Origin: Betaproteobacteria bacterium
GTDB lineage: Bacteria > Pseudomonadota > Gammaproteobacteria > Burkholderiales > SG8-41
Assembly: GCA_947486575.1 (NCBI GenBank)
Contig: CANKUB010000035.1
Coordinates: 1 to 38,338, forward strand
Direction: 5' to 3'
DNA: 38,338 nucleotides
Under the pieces are notes generated by a model that saw nothing but the letters and a program-made list of their open reading frames with translations, made no database searches and had not been told where the DNA came from. Made by a program: the position numbers and the translations under genes. Positions within the stretch are counted from its first letter, which is position 1, and every line of letters begins with the position of its first letter. Shown here in pieces: positions 1-7,605 of the stretch.

Positions 1-111
1 AATGCAAGTTGATGCTACTTTGCTAGACCCCTCGTCTGGACTCCGATGCGATAACGAAAGACCCCTAGCCCGCACATTACCTCTGCTTCTATAACTACTA
101 CCGGAACAAAC

Positions 112-447
112 ATGGCAACTAAAGACACACCGATAATCCCGTTCTGGAAAGATAAGCTACTACCGTCGATCATCGGCGCATTGATAGGCGCAATTCTTAC
201 CCAGGCAGTCGCACTCTATGCGCTAAATAAAAATCTGCAGGTAGCTCAAAATCGAGACCGTATTTACATACTCCGTGCAAGCATCGGAGTGCTTCATTCG
301 CTTCAGTCGGAGATGGCGACGAATACAAAGCTCCTTATTGCGGAGCGCCCTGAATTAAAGTTCGTGCTTGAAAAGAAGCAAATGGATGTTCTGAGTATTC
401 CTCTCGCTTATCACGCGGCTCGAGAGTTCCGTTATTCGATCCCTTGA
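112..447 (+). pseudogene. N-terminal half of a small membrane-anchored coiled-coil protein, probably disrupted
   Basis: The 111-residue frame has one hydrophobic membrane segment (about residues 17-37, rich in I, G, A and L). A charged, helical region follows, including LQSEMATNTKLL near residues 65-76. This layout of a short cytosolic start, one membrane helix and then a coiled coil is common in small hypothetical membrane proteins that run to roughly 200 residues. Here the reading becomes unconvincing after about residue 83 (position 360) and stops at 447. The opposite strand from 760 down to about 361 encodes what looks like the missing C-terminal half, so an inversion is suspected. No function can be assigned. 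The start ATG at 112 has no strong ribosome binding site. Confidence 0.5.
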
Positions 448-771
448 AACATAAGCAATATCTTCGGCTAATATTTTTTGTAACCGGCGCAGAGTCTCGA
501 TCTCGCGCTCAGGAATTACCCGTCCCCATCTCGAGAAAATACTCTTCGTCTCCGTAAGGGCGTTGTTTGCACGGAAGAGTTTCTCATAGAAGTCGTTGAG
601 ATCCTTTGACAGGTCATAAGAAGCTTCAGCCAGTGGCCCATTGGTCGTGTTCCAAGCAACAGACGAGAGATATTCCTTTGGTGCAACTAACGAATGGAGA
701 GTGTAAAACTCACCGTCGGCGGCGATAAATGCTTTGGCGAACTCTCGGACAATTGGGTCCTTAAGCGGTTA
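355..771 (-). pseudogene. Inverted C-terminal half of the same type of membrane/coiled-coil protein
   Basis: The minus strand is open for 137 codons between stops at 771-769 and 357-355, but it has no usable start codon. The translation looks like real protein: KDPIVREFAKAF, then VAWNTTNGPLAEASYDLS, then DLNDFYEKLFRANNAL and a charged helical tail. A W-containing segment followed by LSxxLxxFYxxLxxxN is typical of the C-terminal half of single-helix coiled-coil membrane proteins. Re-inverting 360-760 joins the upstream ELK of the plus-strand half to DPIVREF in frame and gives a protein of more than 200 residues. Both breakpoints lie at TTAA-containing sites. The inversion is inferred; the open frame is seen directly. 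Confidence 0.4.
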
Positions 772-870
772 GAGGAGATTCTTTCCTGCATTGACAAGTA
801 AAAGTGCTTGCTCCCGTCACAATCAATAAGGGATCAGACACTCGGAGCCTGAGCAGCGGGTCATTCGATG

Positions 871-1057
871 TCATGCGGTATTCAGGGCGCGAGCTATCTG
901 TACTTGGCGATCTGCGTCCAGCCGATTGAAGTGTTCATGCGTGCCGCGCAGGACACCGCGTTTGACTGGCAGGGCAGCACAACGCAACATCGAATCTAGC
1001 GTGCGCCCGCGCCGATATGCCTTGACCAGGTCAAGTTCTATTTCAGAAAATCTAACG
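871..1057 (-). pseudogene. 3'-exon fragment of an unidentified gene interrupted by a group II intron
   Basis: Downstream of the inferred intron 3' end (1058, minus strand) a frame of about 62 codons runs to a TGA at 873-871. It contains FSEIELDLVKAYRRGRTLDS near its start and HFNRLDADRQVQIARALNTA at its end. It has no start of its own and I do not recognise the family. The composition, rich in Arg, Leu and Asp with a helical end, is compatible with the tail of a small DNA-binding or mobile-element protein. The 5' exon is not visible next to it because the intron is truncated and the RAYT element lies beyond. Confidence 0.3.
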
Positions 1058-1178
1058 GTAGATTAGAGGACAGGCTTGCGCCTGCCCTCCCTCATCAAAC
1101 CGTGCATGCAGTTTTCCCGCACACGGCTTTCCGATGTTCTTCATACCAAGGCATGCACATTTCCCCATCCGGAAAATA
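1058..1178 (-). mobile_element. Truncated group II intron: 3' end with domains V and VI
   Basis: On the minus strand, positions 1130-1097 form a 34-nt hairpin with the layout of group II intron domain V. It has an AGCCGTG...CACGGTT basal stem, a GAAA-type apical loop (CGGGAAAACTG) and a 2-nt bulge on the 3' side. Directly after it, 1093-1058 folds as a GCAA-capped hairpin (GGGCAGGC/GCCTGTCC) with unpaired A residues about seven nucleotides before a terminal CTAC, as expected for domain VI and the intron 3' end. Domains I-III and the reverse transcriptase frame are absent, and the RAYT element begins immediately beyond, at about 1179. The upstream limit is approximate. Confidence 0.65.
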
Positions 1179-1181
1179 AAA

Positions 1182-1203
1182 GGGGCCAGGCTCGAATTAA
1201 ATC
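1182..1203 (+). repeat. RAYT-associated leader motif
   Basis: The motif GGGGCCAGGCTCGAATTAA sits 17-38 bases before the transposase start. Similar GGGGTCAGGCTCGAATTAA motifs are known upstream of many betaproteobacterial RAYT genes, where they probably belong to the recognised element. The assignment rests on memory of that motif, and no second copy was found in the window. Confidence 0.4.
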
Positions 1204-1219
1204 ATGCTAAAATGAGCAA

Positions 1220-1948
1220 ATGCCCCGCCGCACCCGCATCCACCTCGATGGAATCCCTCTGCACATCGTCCAGCGTGGCCACAATCGCGAGCCATGCTTC
1301 TTCGCCGAGGACGATTATACGAGTTATCTGCACTGGCTGAGCGAGGCGCTCGCCGAAACCGAATGTGCGCTGCACGCCTACGTGCTGATGACCAACCACG
1401 TGCATTTGCTGCTCACGCCCAAAAAAGCCGCCGCCGTGCCGCGATTGTTGATGTCGCTGGGGCGGCGCTACGTGCAATACATCAACCGCAGCTACAAGCG
1501 CACCGGCCCGCTTTGGGATAGCCGCTATAAATCGTCGGTGATACAGGCGGATAACTACCTGTTGACCTGCAAGCGTTATATTGAATTGAACCCGCTGCGC
1601 GCGGCGATGGTGGATGATCCGGCGCATTATCGCTGGACGAGTTATCGCGCCAACGCGCTTGGGCAGGCCGATGCGCGCTTGACGCCGCATTTGGTGTATC
1701 TCGCGTTGGGGCGTGACGAACGCGAACGGCAAGCGGCCTACCGTGCGTTGTTCCGCGCGCAACTCGACCGTGCCGCCATTGACGAAATACGGCTAGCGCT
1801 TAACCAGAGCCAGCCGCTCGGTAACGCAAGATTCCTGGCCAGAATAGAAAAGGTGACAGGCATGCGGCGCGAGGCGCGTCCGCGCGGGCGGCCCAGGGTG
1901 GCGGCGAATAACGTCGCGACAGCGCGGCAGGAACGGTTGGTGGAGTAG
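1220..1948 (+). mobile_element. REP-associated tyrosine transposase (RAYT, IS200-like Y1 family)
   Basis: A 242-residue HUH single-strand transposase. The N-terminus PRRTRIHLDGIPLHIVQRGHN and the segment YVLMTNHVHLLLTP are diagnostic of the RAYT branch of the Y1 family. The HUH metal-binding pair is H60-V-H62. The candidate nucleophilic tyrosine lies in YVQYINR (Y84 or Y87), followed by TGPLWDSRYKSS. RAYTs act on single-stranded palindromic repeats, usually as solitary domesticated copies. The upstream segment GGGGCCAGGCTCGAATTAA at 1182-1200 resembles the conserved leader seen before many betaproteobacterial RAYTs. The C-terminal 60 residues are basic. No second, flanking copy of the upstream motif is evident on the 3' side. 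The frame looks intact. Confidence 0.88.
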
Positions 1949-2000
1949 GGGCTGATTTTGTGGTTCACCGTGATAGGATTCGGCCTTGAGCTGCTTCGCT

Positions 2001-2036
2001 TCATTTTAAAATAATTAAATACAAACAAATACTTAC
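2001..2036 (-). repeat. AT-rich intergenic motif, diverged copy
   Basis: On the minus strand this gap reads TGTAAGTATTTGTTTG followed by an A/T run ending in TTTTAAAATG. It resembles the GTAAGTATTTGTATTTATTG stretch at 25360-25379 and, more loosely, the 19-mer at 18122 and 30564. It abuts the ATG at 2037, leaving no room for a ribosome binding site for that start. Confidence 0.4.
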
Positions 2037-2990
2037 ATGAAGAAACCCACAATGGTAGGGCAGATTGGGCTGGGCATCATGGGCGGTGCGTTTGCCAAAC
2101 ATCTGCTGGCGGCGAAGTTCGGCGTGATTGGTTTTGATCCCGACAAGAAGGCGCGTGCAGCGCATGCCGCGCGCGGCGGTGATTGCGTGGTGTCGGGCGT
2201 GGATGTTGCTGGTAAATGTAATGTGATGATTACCTCGCTGCCGAGCGTCAAGGCGATGGAGACAGCGTTTTTCGGCAAAAAAGGTATCGTCGCCGGCGCG
2301 CGCAAAGGGTTGATCGTGATCGAAGCCAGCACCATGCCGCTGGAGGTGAAGCACGATATCCGCGTGCGCTGCGCAAAGCAGGGCATCACGGTGCTGGATT
2401 GTCCGATCAGCGGCACCGGAGCGCAGGCGGCGGCGAAGGATATTTCTGTTTACGCGAGCGGCGATGCGGCGGCGGTCAAGCGCTGCGACGCCATCTTCAA
2501 AGGCTTTGCGCGCAGCATGCATTATTGCGGCGAGTTCGGGAATGGCTCGAAGCTGAAATTCATCGCCAATCTGCTGGTGACCATACACAATGTATCGGCA
2601 GCCGAGGCGATGGTGATGGGGCTGAAATCCGGGCTGGATTTGAATCTTGTCTATAAAGTGATTAAGGACGGCGCGGGCACCTCGCGCATGTTTGAAGTGC
2701 GCGGGCCGATGATGATCAAGGGCGATTACAAGGCCGCAACCATGAAGTGCGAGGTGTATCAGAAAGATATTGATATCATTGGCGCCTTTGCTGCAGGGCT
2801 GAATATTCCCGTGCCGCTGTTTGAGGCGAGCAAGGCGTATTATTCGTCCGCGTTGTCGCAGGGATACGCGAAAGAAGACACGGCGGCGGTGTGTGCGGTG
2901 CTGGAACAAATGGCGGGCGAGCCACGCAAAAACGCCCCGAAGCGTTCAATTAAAAAATTAATTAACCAACGGAAGGCGAAGTCATCATGA
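2037..2990 (+). CDS. NAD(P)-dependent oxidoreductase, 3-hydroxyisobutyrate dehydrogenase family
   Basis: A beta-hydroxyacid dehydrogenase of 317 residues, slightly longer than the usual 290-300. The Rossmann glycine motif GLGIMG is at 11-16. The substrate-binding signature DCPISGTGAQAAA is at 121-133. The catalytic lysine is probably K174, with N178 in GNGSKLKFIANLL. These enzymes oxidise a 3-hydroxy acid to a semialdehyde, or run in reverse on tartronate semialdehyde or succinic semialdehyde; the substrate is not predictable here. The stop overlaps the start of the LVIVD gene (ATGA at 2987-2990), so the two are translationally coupled. ATG 2037 has no ribosome binding site. ATG 2052 (MVGQIGLG) with an upstream GAAGAAA is an alternative start. 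The basic C-terminal tail (KRSIKKLINQRK) is atypical. Confidence 0.9.
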   Translation: MKKPTMVGQIGLGIMGGAFAKHLLAAKFGVIGFDPDKKARAAHAARGGDCVVSGVDVAGKCNVMITSLPSVKAMETAFFGKKGIVAGARKGLIVIEASTMPLEVKHDIRVRCAKQGITVLDCPISGTGAQAAAKDISVYASGDAAAVKRCDAIFKGFARSMHYCGEFGNGSKLKFIANLLVTIHNVSAAEAMVMGLKSGLDLNLVYKVIKDGAGTSRMFEVRGPMMIKGDYKAATMKCEVYQKDIDIIGAFAAGLNIPVPLFEASKAYYSSALSQGYAKEDTAAVCAVLEQMAGEPRKNAPKRSIKKLINQRKAKSS

Positions 2991-4237
2991 GTCAGGCAAC
3001 ACCGATGTCCCCCGGCAGTCAGGCGTCGCAGACGCTGGCGTTCAACATGAAGCTTTTGGCTCAACACGAAATGGAAGGTTTCGGTGGCATGGGCGAAGGC
3101 ATCAACATGCAGATCGCCAAGGATGGCCGCCGCATTCTGTGGATGGCGCATGAATCCGCGCCGAAAAATTTTACCGCGCTGGATGTGAGTGATCCACGCA
3201 AACCCAAATTCGTGATCCAGACCGACTTGCCGCATAGCGACGTGCGTTCCAATTCGCTCGACGTGGTGGGCAATACCATGGTCGTCGCCTACCAGACCAA
3301 AGGATTCAACAACAAACCGGCAGGCATTGATATTTTTGATATCACTGTTCCGGAAAAACCCAAGTTGATTTCGCACTTTGACGCGTCGGGACAATTCTCG
3401 CGTGGCGTGCACGCGGTGTGGTTTGACGATGGCGAGTTTGTGCACATGGCAAGTGGTGCCCCGGATTTCGAGCCCACCAACGACAAAGACGATCAGTTCT
3501 ACCGCATTATCGACATTCGTAACCCCAGTAAGCCGACCGAAGCAGGGCGCTGGTGGATGCCGGGCACGCGCAAAGGTGATTCTGTTGCGCCACCGCCGCG
3601 CCTGAAAATTGATGGCGGCTATCGTGCGCACAACACCAACGTGTATGCCAAACAGCGCCCGGATCGCGCCTACGTCGGCTACATCGACGGCGGCGGCTAT
3701 ATTCTGGATATCAAAGACAAGAGCAATATCAAGGTGGTATCGCGCTGGAAAAACTCGCCCCCGTTCAACGGCTTTGTGCACACGGTGATGCCGCTGTTCA
3801 GCAAGGATTTGCTGATCGTCACCGAAGAATGCGTGCGCGACAACTGTGCGGATTGGCCCAAGATGACCTGGGTGCTGAATGGCGCGGACGAAACCAATCC
3901 GGTGCCGCTGTCTACTGTACCGCTGCCGTCGCCGGAAAGTTTCGGCAAGCGCGGCGGACGTTTCGGTTCGCACAACCTGTGGGAAAACTATTCTGCGGAT
4001 TGCGCCTGGAAATCCGACAACATTATTCTGGCAACCTTCTTCAACGGGGGTCTGCGGGCATATGATTTGTCGAATCCGTACCAGCCGCAGGAAGTAGCTT
4101 ACTTCGTGCCGGGCACGCCCAAGTTGTCGCCCAAGGGCGCAGTGCAGATTAACGATGTGTATGTCGATGATCGCGGTGTGGTGTATTGCCAGGACCGGTT
4201 TACCGGTGGCTTGTATGTTGTTGAGTGGACGCAATAG
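2987..4237 (+). CDS. LVIVD repeat-containing beta-propeller protein
   Basis: A 416-residue protein built from repeats of the LVIVD type (a short beta strand, then DxSDPxxP), for example ALDVSDPRKP at 64-73 and IDIFDITVPEKP at 114-125. Similar strands recur to the C-terminus (GLYVVEW). Such repeats fold into a beta-propeller whose biochemical role is unknown. There is no signal peptide, so a cytosolic location is likely. A GGCGAAG ribosome binding site lies inside the end of the preceding dehydrogenase gene, and the 4-base overlap argues for co-production with it. A paralogue at 29304-30536 also lies beside a dehydrogenase gene. A carrier, scaffold or enzyme role in the same catabolic step is inferred from context only. 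Confidence 0.8.
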   Translation: MSQATPMSPGSQASQTLAFNMKLLAQHEMEGFGGMGEGINMQIAKDGRRILWMAHESAPKNFTALDVSDPRKPKFVIQTDLPHSDVRSNSLDVVGNTMVVAYQTKGFNNKPAGIDIFDITVPEKPKLISHFDASGQFSRGVHAVWFDDGEFVHMASGAPDFEPTNDKDDQFYRIIDIRNPSKPTEAGRWWMPGTRKGDSVAPPPRLKIDGGYRAHNTNVYAKQRPDRAYVGYIDGGGYILDIKDKSNIKVVSRWKNSPPFNGFVHTVMPLFSKDLLIVTEECVRDNCADWPKMTWVLNGADETNPVPLSTVPLPSPESFGKRGGRFGSHNLWENYSADCAWKSDNIILATFFNGGLRAYDLSNPYQPQEVAYFVPGTPKLSPKGAVQINDVYVDDRGVVYCQDRFTGGLYVVEWTQ

Positions 4238-4260
4238 GCGCGACGCACTCAATTAACCAT

Positions 4261-4352
4261 CTTCCCTCCCCTTCAAGGCGAGGGTTAGGGTTGGGATGGG
4301 GTAGCACTGTGACCCCACCCCCATTCCAACCTTCCCCCTGAAGGGGAAGGAG
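4261..4352. repeat. Large imperfect inverted repeat, about 41 bp per arm
   Basis: The left arm at 4261-4302 reads CTTCCCTCCCCTTCAAGG... and ends GGGATGGGGT. The right arm at 4312-4352 is an imperfect inverted copy (on the minus strand it begins CTCCTTCCCCTTCAGGGG and ends GGGGGTGGGGT). A 9-base loop separates them. It fills the gap between the LVIVD gene and the GTPase gene and resembles the CCCTCTCCC...GGGAGAGGG dispersed intergenic repeats found in many proteobacteria. As RNA it would form a very stable hairpin and could limit read-through or protect the upstream transcript. Confidence 0.75.
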
Positions 4353-4389
4353 TTTCTTTGATGACTTGAATTTTGAAGGCAATGTATCA

Positions 4390-5457
4390 ATGGATGCTCC
4401 AGTTCTAGGCCGTAGCGCGCTGTCCGGAAGAATTCCGGTCAGCGTGGTCACCGGCTTTCTCGGCAGCGGGAAAACCACGCTCGTCAACAAGTTGTTGAAA
4501 CGCCCGGAGATGAATCGCGTGGCGGTGATCGTCAACGAACTTGGCGAGGAGGCCATCGACAACGATCTAGTGGAGGTGTCATCCGAACAGATGATGCTGC
4601 TTAACAATGGTTGCCTGTGCTGTGTATTGCGCGGTGACCTGCAGGAGACCATGCGCGATCTATTCATCAAGCGGCGCAACGGCGTGATTATCGATTTTGA
4701 CCGGCTGGTGATTGAGACCACTGGCCTTGCCGATCCTGCGCCGGTGATGCAAACGCTGATGACCGACACCATGCTGCAATCGCAATACCGTCTCGATTGC
4801 GTGGTGACGCTGGTCGATGCCGTTAATGGCCTGGAGCAACTCAAAACGCTGTCCGAGCCGGTGAAGCAGGCCGCCCTGGCTGACCGGCTGGTCATTACCA
4901 AGAGTGATCTTGTCGACGAAGCCAAAGTCGTCGCGCTGGAAACATCGCTGCACGAATTGAATCCGCGCGCGCCGATTAAGCGCGCGGTGAATGGTGAAAT
5001 TGAACTGGCGTTTCTCATTGATGTCGCGCTGCGCAGTACGCAGTCAAGGCTTGAAGACGTCGAGCGCTGGATGGGCGCTGACAATGCAGAAGATCACGGC
5101 CATTACGGTCACGATGAACACGGTCACGCGCATCGCCACGACACCAACGTGATTTCGTTTTGCCTGCGCTACAAGTCACCGTTCACGTGGGCCTCGTTTT
5201 CGCAGTGTATGGAAGTGTTGGGCACGCTACGCGGCGCGGACTTGTTTCGCGTGAAAGGGCTAGTGAATGTAGCAGGGCACAAAGGGCCGCTGATCGTGCA
5301 GGGCGTACAGCATTTGTTTCACCCGCCGATTGAACTGGAAAAATGGCCGAGTGACGATCATGAAACACGCATTGTGTTTATCACGCGCGGTATTACGCAG
5401 CAGACGATAAGCAATCTGTTTTCGGCGATTGCCTCAGTCGCTGCTGTCCCTGCTTAA
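4390..5457 (+). CDS. CobW/COG0523 family metal-chaperone GTPase
   Basis: A G3E-class P-loop GTPase of 355 residues. The Walker A motif GFLGSGKTT is followed by VNELGEEAIDND and the metal-binding GCLCC motif (CxCC), then IETTGLADP and the nucleotide-binding TKSD. A histidine-rich linker (HGHYGHDEHGHAHRHD) precedes the CobW C-terminal domain. Family members deliver Zn, Co or Fe to target enzymes using GTP, or act under zinc limitation; the metal here is unknown. The frame can be extended to a TTG at 4366. ATG 4390 is preferred, with GAAGG about ten bases upstream. A nearby metalloenzyme target is possible, for example the amidohydrolase at 21789, but this is speculation. Confidence 0.9.
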   Translation: MDAPVLGRSALSGRIPVSVVTGFLGSGKTTLVNKLLKRPEMNRVAVIVNELGEEAIDNDLVEVSSEQMMLLNNGCLCCVLRGDLQETMRDLFIKRRNGVIIDFDRLVIETTGLADPAPVMQTLMTDTMLQSQYRLDCVVTLVDAVNGLEQLKTLSEPVKQAALADRLVITKSDLVDEAKVVALETSLHELNPRAPIKRAVNGEIELAFLIDVALRSTQSRLEDVERWMGADNAEDHGHYGHDEHGHAHRHDTNVISFCLRYKSPFTWASFSQCMEVLGTLRGADLFRVKGLVNVAGHKGPLIVQGVQHLFHPPIELEKWPSDDHETRIVFITRGITQQTISNLFSAIASVAAVPA

Positions 5458-5495
5458 AAACATCATTAAAACAATAGGATAATAAATATCAGCCA

Positions 5496-5735
5496 TCACA
5501 CGCCATCGGGCGTGATGATCTCGATATGATCGCGGCTGACGTTCACAAACGGTGATGTCATGATTTGGCGGCCCGTGAGGTCCCAGATTTCAACGTTAGT
5601 GACCGCGACAAAATTTTTCGAGTCGATCATAAAATCAGTCACGCGCGCACCTTGCTGCAGGTGAATTCTGCCTTTGATGCGGTAGCTGCTGGTGAGAATA
5701 ATAACCTTGGTTTTGGCTTCTGGTTCTTCGCTCAT
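5496..5735 (-). CDS. DUF6812 family small protein
   Basis: A 79-residue soluble protein, probably an all-beta small barrel. The features KVIILTSSYRIKGRIHL, VTDFMIDSKNFVAVTNVEI and the end NVSRDHIEIITP fit a conserved family of about 80-100 residues (DUF6812 by my recollection) with no known function. A good ribosome binding site, GAGGA, lies ahead of the ATG. It is the last gene of a minus-strand run (Bug, HpxZ-like, this gene), although a 190-base gap with no recognisable content separates it from the HpxZ-like gene. Confidence 0.7.
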   Translation of the reverse strand: MSEEPEAKTKVIILTSSYRIKGRIHLQQGARVTDFMIDSKNFVAVTNVEIWDLTGRQIMTSPFVNVSRDHIEIITPDGV

Positions 5736-5925
5736 GATGACTTATCCTCTGAGAGTAGTTGCGCGAACAATCATACGGATGATTTGAATGGTTTCATATT
5801 AGCTGCTATGCGCGTGGCGGGCAACGCCAATTGTTGCGAATTCAGTATCTGTCCCGTTCTGACGTCAAGTGATCGAGCGTGCGGCGCACGGCGCGGCCAA
5901 ACAACCTCGCCCATTTTGGCATACG

Positions 5926-6297
5926 CTATTCATCCCTATAGCTCACGTGTGCTGCTACGATCCGCCAACCGTCGGGCAACCGTATCCAGGCCTGGCTCTG
6001 GCGACCATTGCGGCCAACGCGCGAAAACTCGATGTTGGTGGTCGCGGCATCATGCCCATAACTGGTAATGATGCTCTTGCCTACGACCCGCAGGGCGCTC
6101 TTCGGATCGCGCGCACCACGAAAAGCTGCAATCTCTTTATGACCGTAGAGATTTTCGCCGGTGCCGTAGCGGATAGTAAACGCGTCATGCCAGAACATTT
6201 CATTCAGCACTGCGATGTCGTTGTCAATTATCGCTTGCTGATAGCGATTGAACTGTGCGGTGATTTCCGCAAGTACTGCCGGATTATTGATTTCCAT
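5926..6297 (-). CDS. hpxZ: HpxZ/AtzH-like NTF2-fold protein (DUF3225)
   Basis: A 123-residue single-domain protein matching the AtzH/HpxZ family in length. Motifs are FNRYQQAIIDNDIAVLNEMFW, RYGTGENLYGHKEIAAFR and QSQAWIRLPDGWRIVAAHVS. The family has the NTF2-like fold. Members occur beside amidase-type enzymes: HpxZ in oxalurate catabolism, and AtzH as a 1,3-dicarboxyurea amidohydrolase in cyanuric acid breakdown. No amidase lies next to this copy. Its neighbour upstream is a Bug receptor 61 bases away on the same strand. The ribosome binding site AAGGAAG is clear. The symbol marks family resemblance, not proof of the oxalurate role. Confidence 0.75.
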   Translation of the reverse strand: MEINNPAVLAEITAQFNRYQQAIIDNDIAVLNEMFWHDAFTIRYGTGENLYGHKEIAAFRGARDPKSALRVVGKSIITSYGHDAATTNIEFSRVGRNGRQSQAWIRLPDGWRIVAAHVSYRDE

Positions 6298-6357
6298 GGT
6301 CTTCCTTTTTCCGAAATTCTTAATGCCTTGTGTTACGACGGCAAGTCTCCGGCGTCT

Positions 6358-7335
6358 TCACTGCGCCAGCTTGGCACCCGTGTCCTGCGCCACTTTGCGC
6401 CAACGCGCAGATTCACTCGCGATTCTTTGCCGAAACGCCTCCGGTGTGCTGCCGACAATGATGGTGCCGTCATCTTCCAGCTTCGCTAGAATGTCCGGCG
6501 ATTTCGCTGCGCGCACAAATTCACTGTTGAGCCGACTAATCAATGCCGGTGGCGTTGCGCTGGCGACACCCACGCCTATCCATTGCTCGTACGCAAAACC
6601 CGGGGCCCCTTGCTCAGCCATCGTAGGCACATCGGGTATTGCTTTTGAACGCTCAGCCGTTGTCACGCCGATCAGACGAACCTTGCCCGATTTGATAAAA
6701 GGCGTCATCTGTGAAATGCCGCTGAATGCGATTTGCACTTCGCCAGACATCAACGCTGCACTGGCGGGCGAACCACCTTTGTAATTGATGATGGTGACCT
6801 TGATGCCGGTGATGCTGTTGAACCACTGCCACCCCAGTTCGGCAAAGCTCCCGGCGCCTGCCGTTCCGACGTTGAGCTTGCCGGGATTGGCTTTGGCATA
6901 CGCGATGTATTCCGCGATCGAGCGCACCGGTAGCGAAGGATGCACAATGACGATGCTGGGACGTCGACTCAGCAGGGAAACAGGGGCGATATCCTTGATC
7001 GGATCGTAGGGCAGGTTGGGGTACGACAGATTGCTGAAGGTAAAGGTGGGTGCCAAAATGATGATGTTGTGCCCATCGGGCGCGGATTTCACCACATAGT
7101 GCGTGCCGATGGTCGACCCCGCGCCAGGCTTGTAATCGACGATCACGGTGCGGCCTGTGCTTTCAGTCAGCTTCTGTGCGTACAGTCGGGCTTCGATGTC
7201 GGTAGCTGCACCAGGCTGTACGCCCACGACGATGGTGACAGGTTTGATCGGCCACGCAGGAGCACTTTGCCCTGCGACGTTACCACTAGCCGCTAAAAAC
7301 GCTGCAGCGGCAGCGTGGCTCAGGTGTTTCACCAT
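6358..7335 (-). CDS. Bug/TctC-family periplasmic solute-binding receptor (copy 1)
   Basis: A receptor of 325 residues, the normal family length, with an Ala-rich signal peptide (residues 1 to about 22). The hallmarks are KPVTIVVGVQPGAATDIEARL after the signal, VIVDYKPGAGSTIGT, SAPDGHNIII, LPYDPIKDIAPVS and INYKGGSPASAALMSGEVQIAF. Bug proteins capture carboxylates and related small molecules in the periplasm. The ligand cannot be read from sequence. No TctA or TctB membrane gene is present in the window. An AAGG ribosome binding site supports the start. It is transcribed toward the HpxZ-like gene and divergently from the acyl-CoA dehydrogenase. One atypical point is YKPGAG where most copies have N-R-PGA or N-R-GGA. 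Confidence 0.92.
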   Translation of the reverse strand: MVKHLSHAAAAAFLAASGNVAGQSAPAWPIKPVTIVVGVQPGAATDIEARLYAQKLTESTGRTVIVDYKPGAGSTIGTHYVVKSAPDGHNIIILAPTFTFSNLSYPNLPYDPIKDIAPVSLLSRRPSIVIVHPSLPVRSIAEYIAYAKANPGKLNVGTAGAGSFAELGWQWFNSITGIKVTIINYKGGSPASAALMSGEVQIAFSGISQMTPFIKSGKVRLIGVTTAERSKAIPDVPTMAEQGAPGFAYEQWIGVGVASATPPALISRLNSEFVRAAKSPDILAKLEDDGTIIVGSTPEAFRQRIASESARWRKVAQDTGAKLAQ

Positions 7336-7573
7336 CAGAGCGACCTTTTCATTTAAGGATGGCGGATTTCGCTAAGTTATCACGTCTGCCTGTCTTGGCA
7401 ATACAGCGTTCGCACGTGTTCTTTTTGGAATTGGCGCGGCCTCGTGTAAGCTCTAAATCATGGCGGTTATAGTGGCATCCGCACCATGCAGGGCGTTGTC
7501 GCTTGTCCGCAATCGTTTGGTGGCGCTGGCTTGGGTTGTGCGAGATACAGCTGGAGCAGTAATAAAAGATATA

Positions 7574-7579
7574 TATAAT
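7574..7579 (+). promoter_or_regulatory. Candidate -10 box for the acyl-CoA dehydrogenase gene
   Basis: A perfect TATAAT lies 26 bases before the ATG at 7606 in an AT-rich island. No good -35 box is seen at 17 bases (CTGGAG at 7551-7556), so an activator may be needed. On the minus strand the same island (7591-7574) reads TAAGCTATTGATTATATA, a loose match to the recurring AT-rich motif. The remaining 7336-7560 holds no recognisable gene. Confidence 0.35.
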
Positions 7580-7605
7580 CAATAGCTTACGGTCTTTAGT
7601 ATTCT

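Noticed and set aside
1202-1762. A minus-strand frame of 186 codons overlapping the RAYT gene
   Set aside because: The RAYT frame has HUH and Tyr motifs; the opposite frame is compositionally a shadow.
2840-4252. A 470-codon open frame on the minus strand opposite the LVIVD gene
   Set aside because: It mirrors the codon pattern of the plus-strand gene, has no recognisable domain and is rich in His and Arg, as expected of a shadow frame in GC-rich DNA.
7349-7582. A 77-codon minus-strand frame between Bug copy 1 and the acyl-CoA dehydrogenase gene
   Set aside because: No domain, no ribosome binding site, and an unusual Cys/His/Arg-rich composition in a divergent promoter region.
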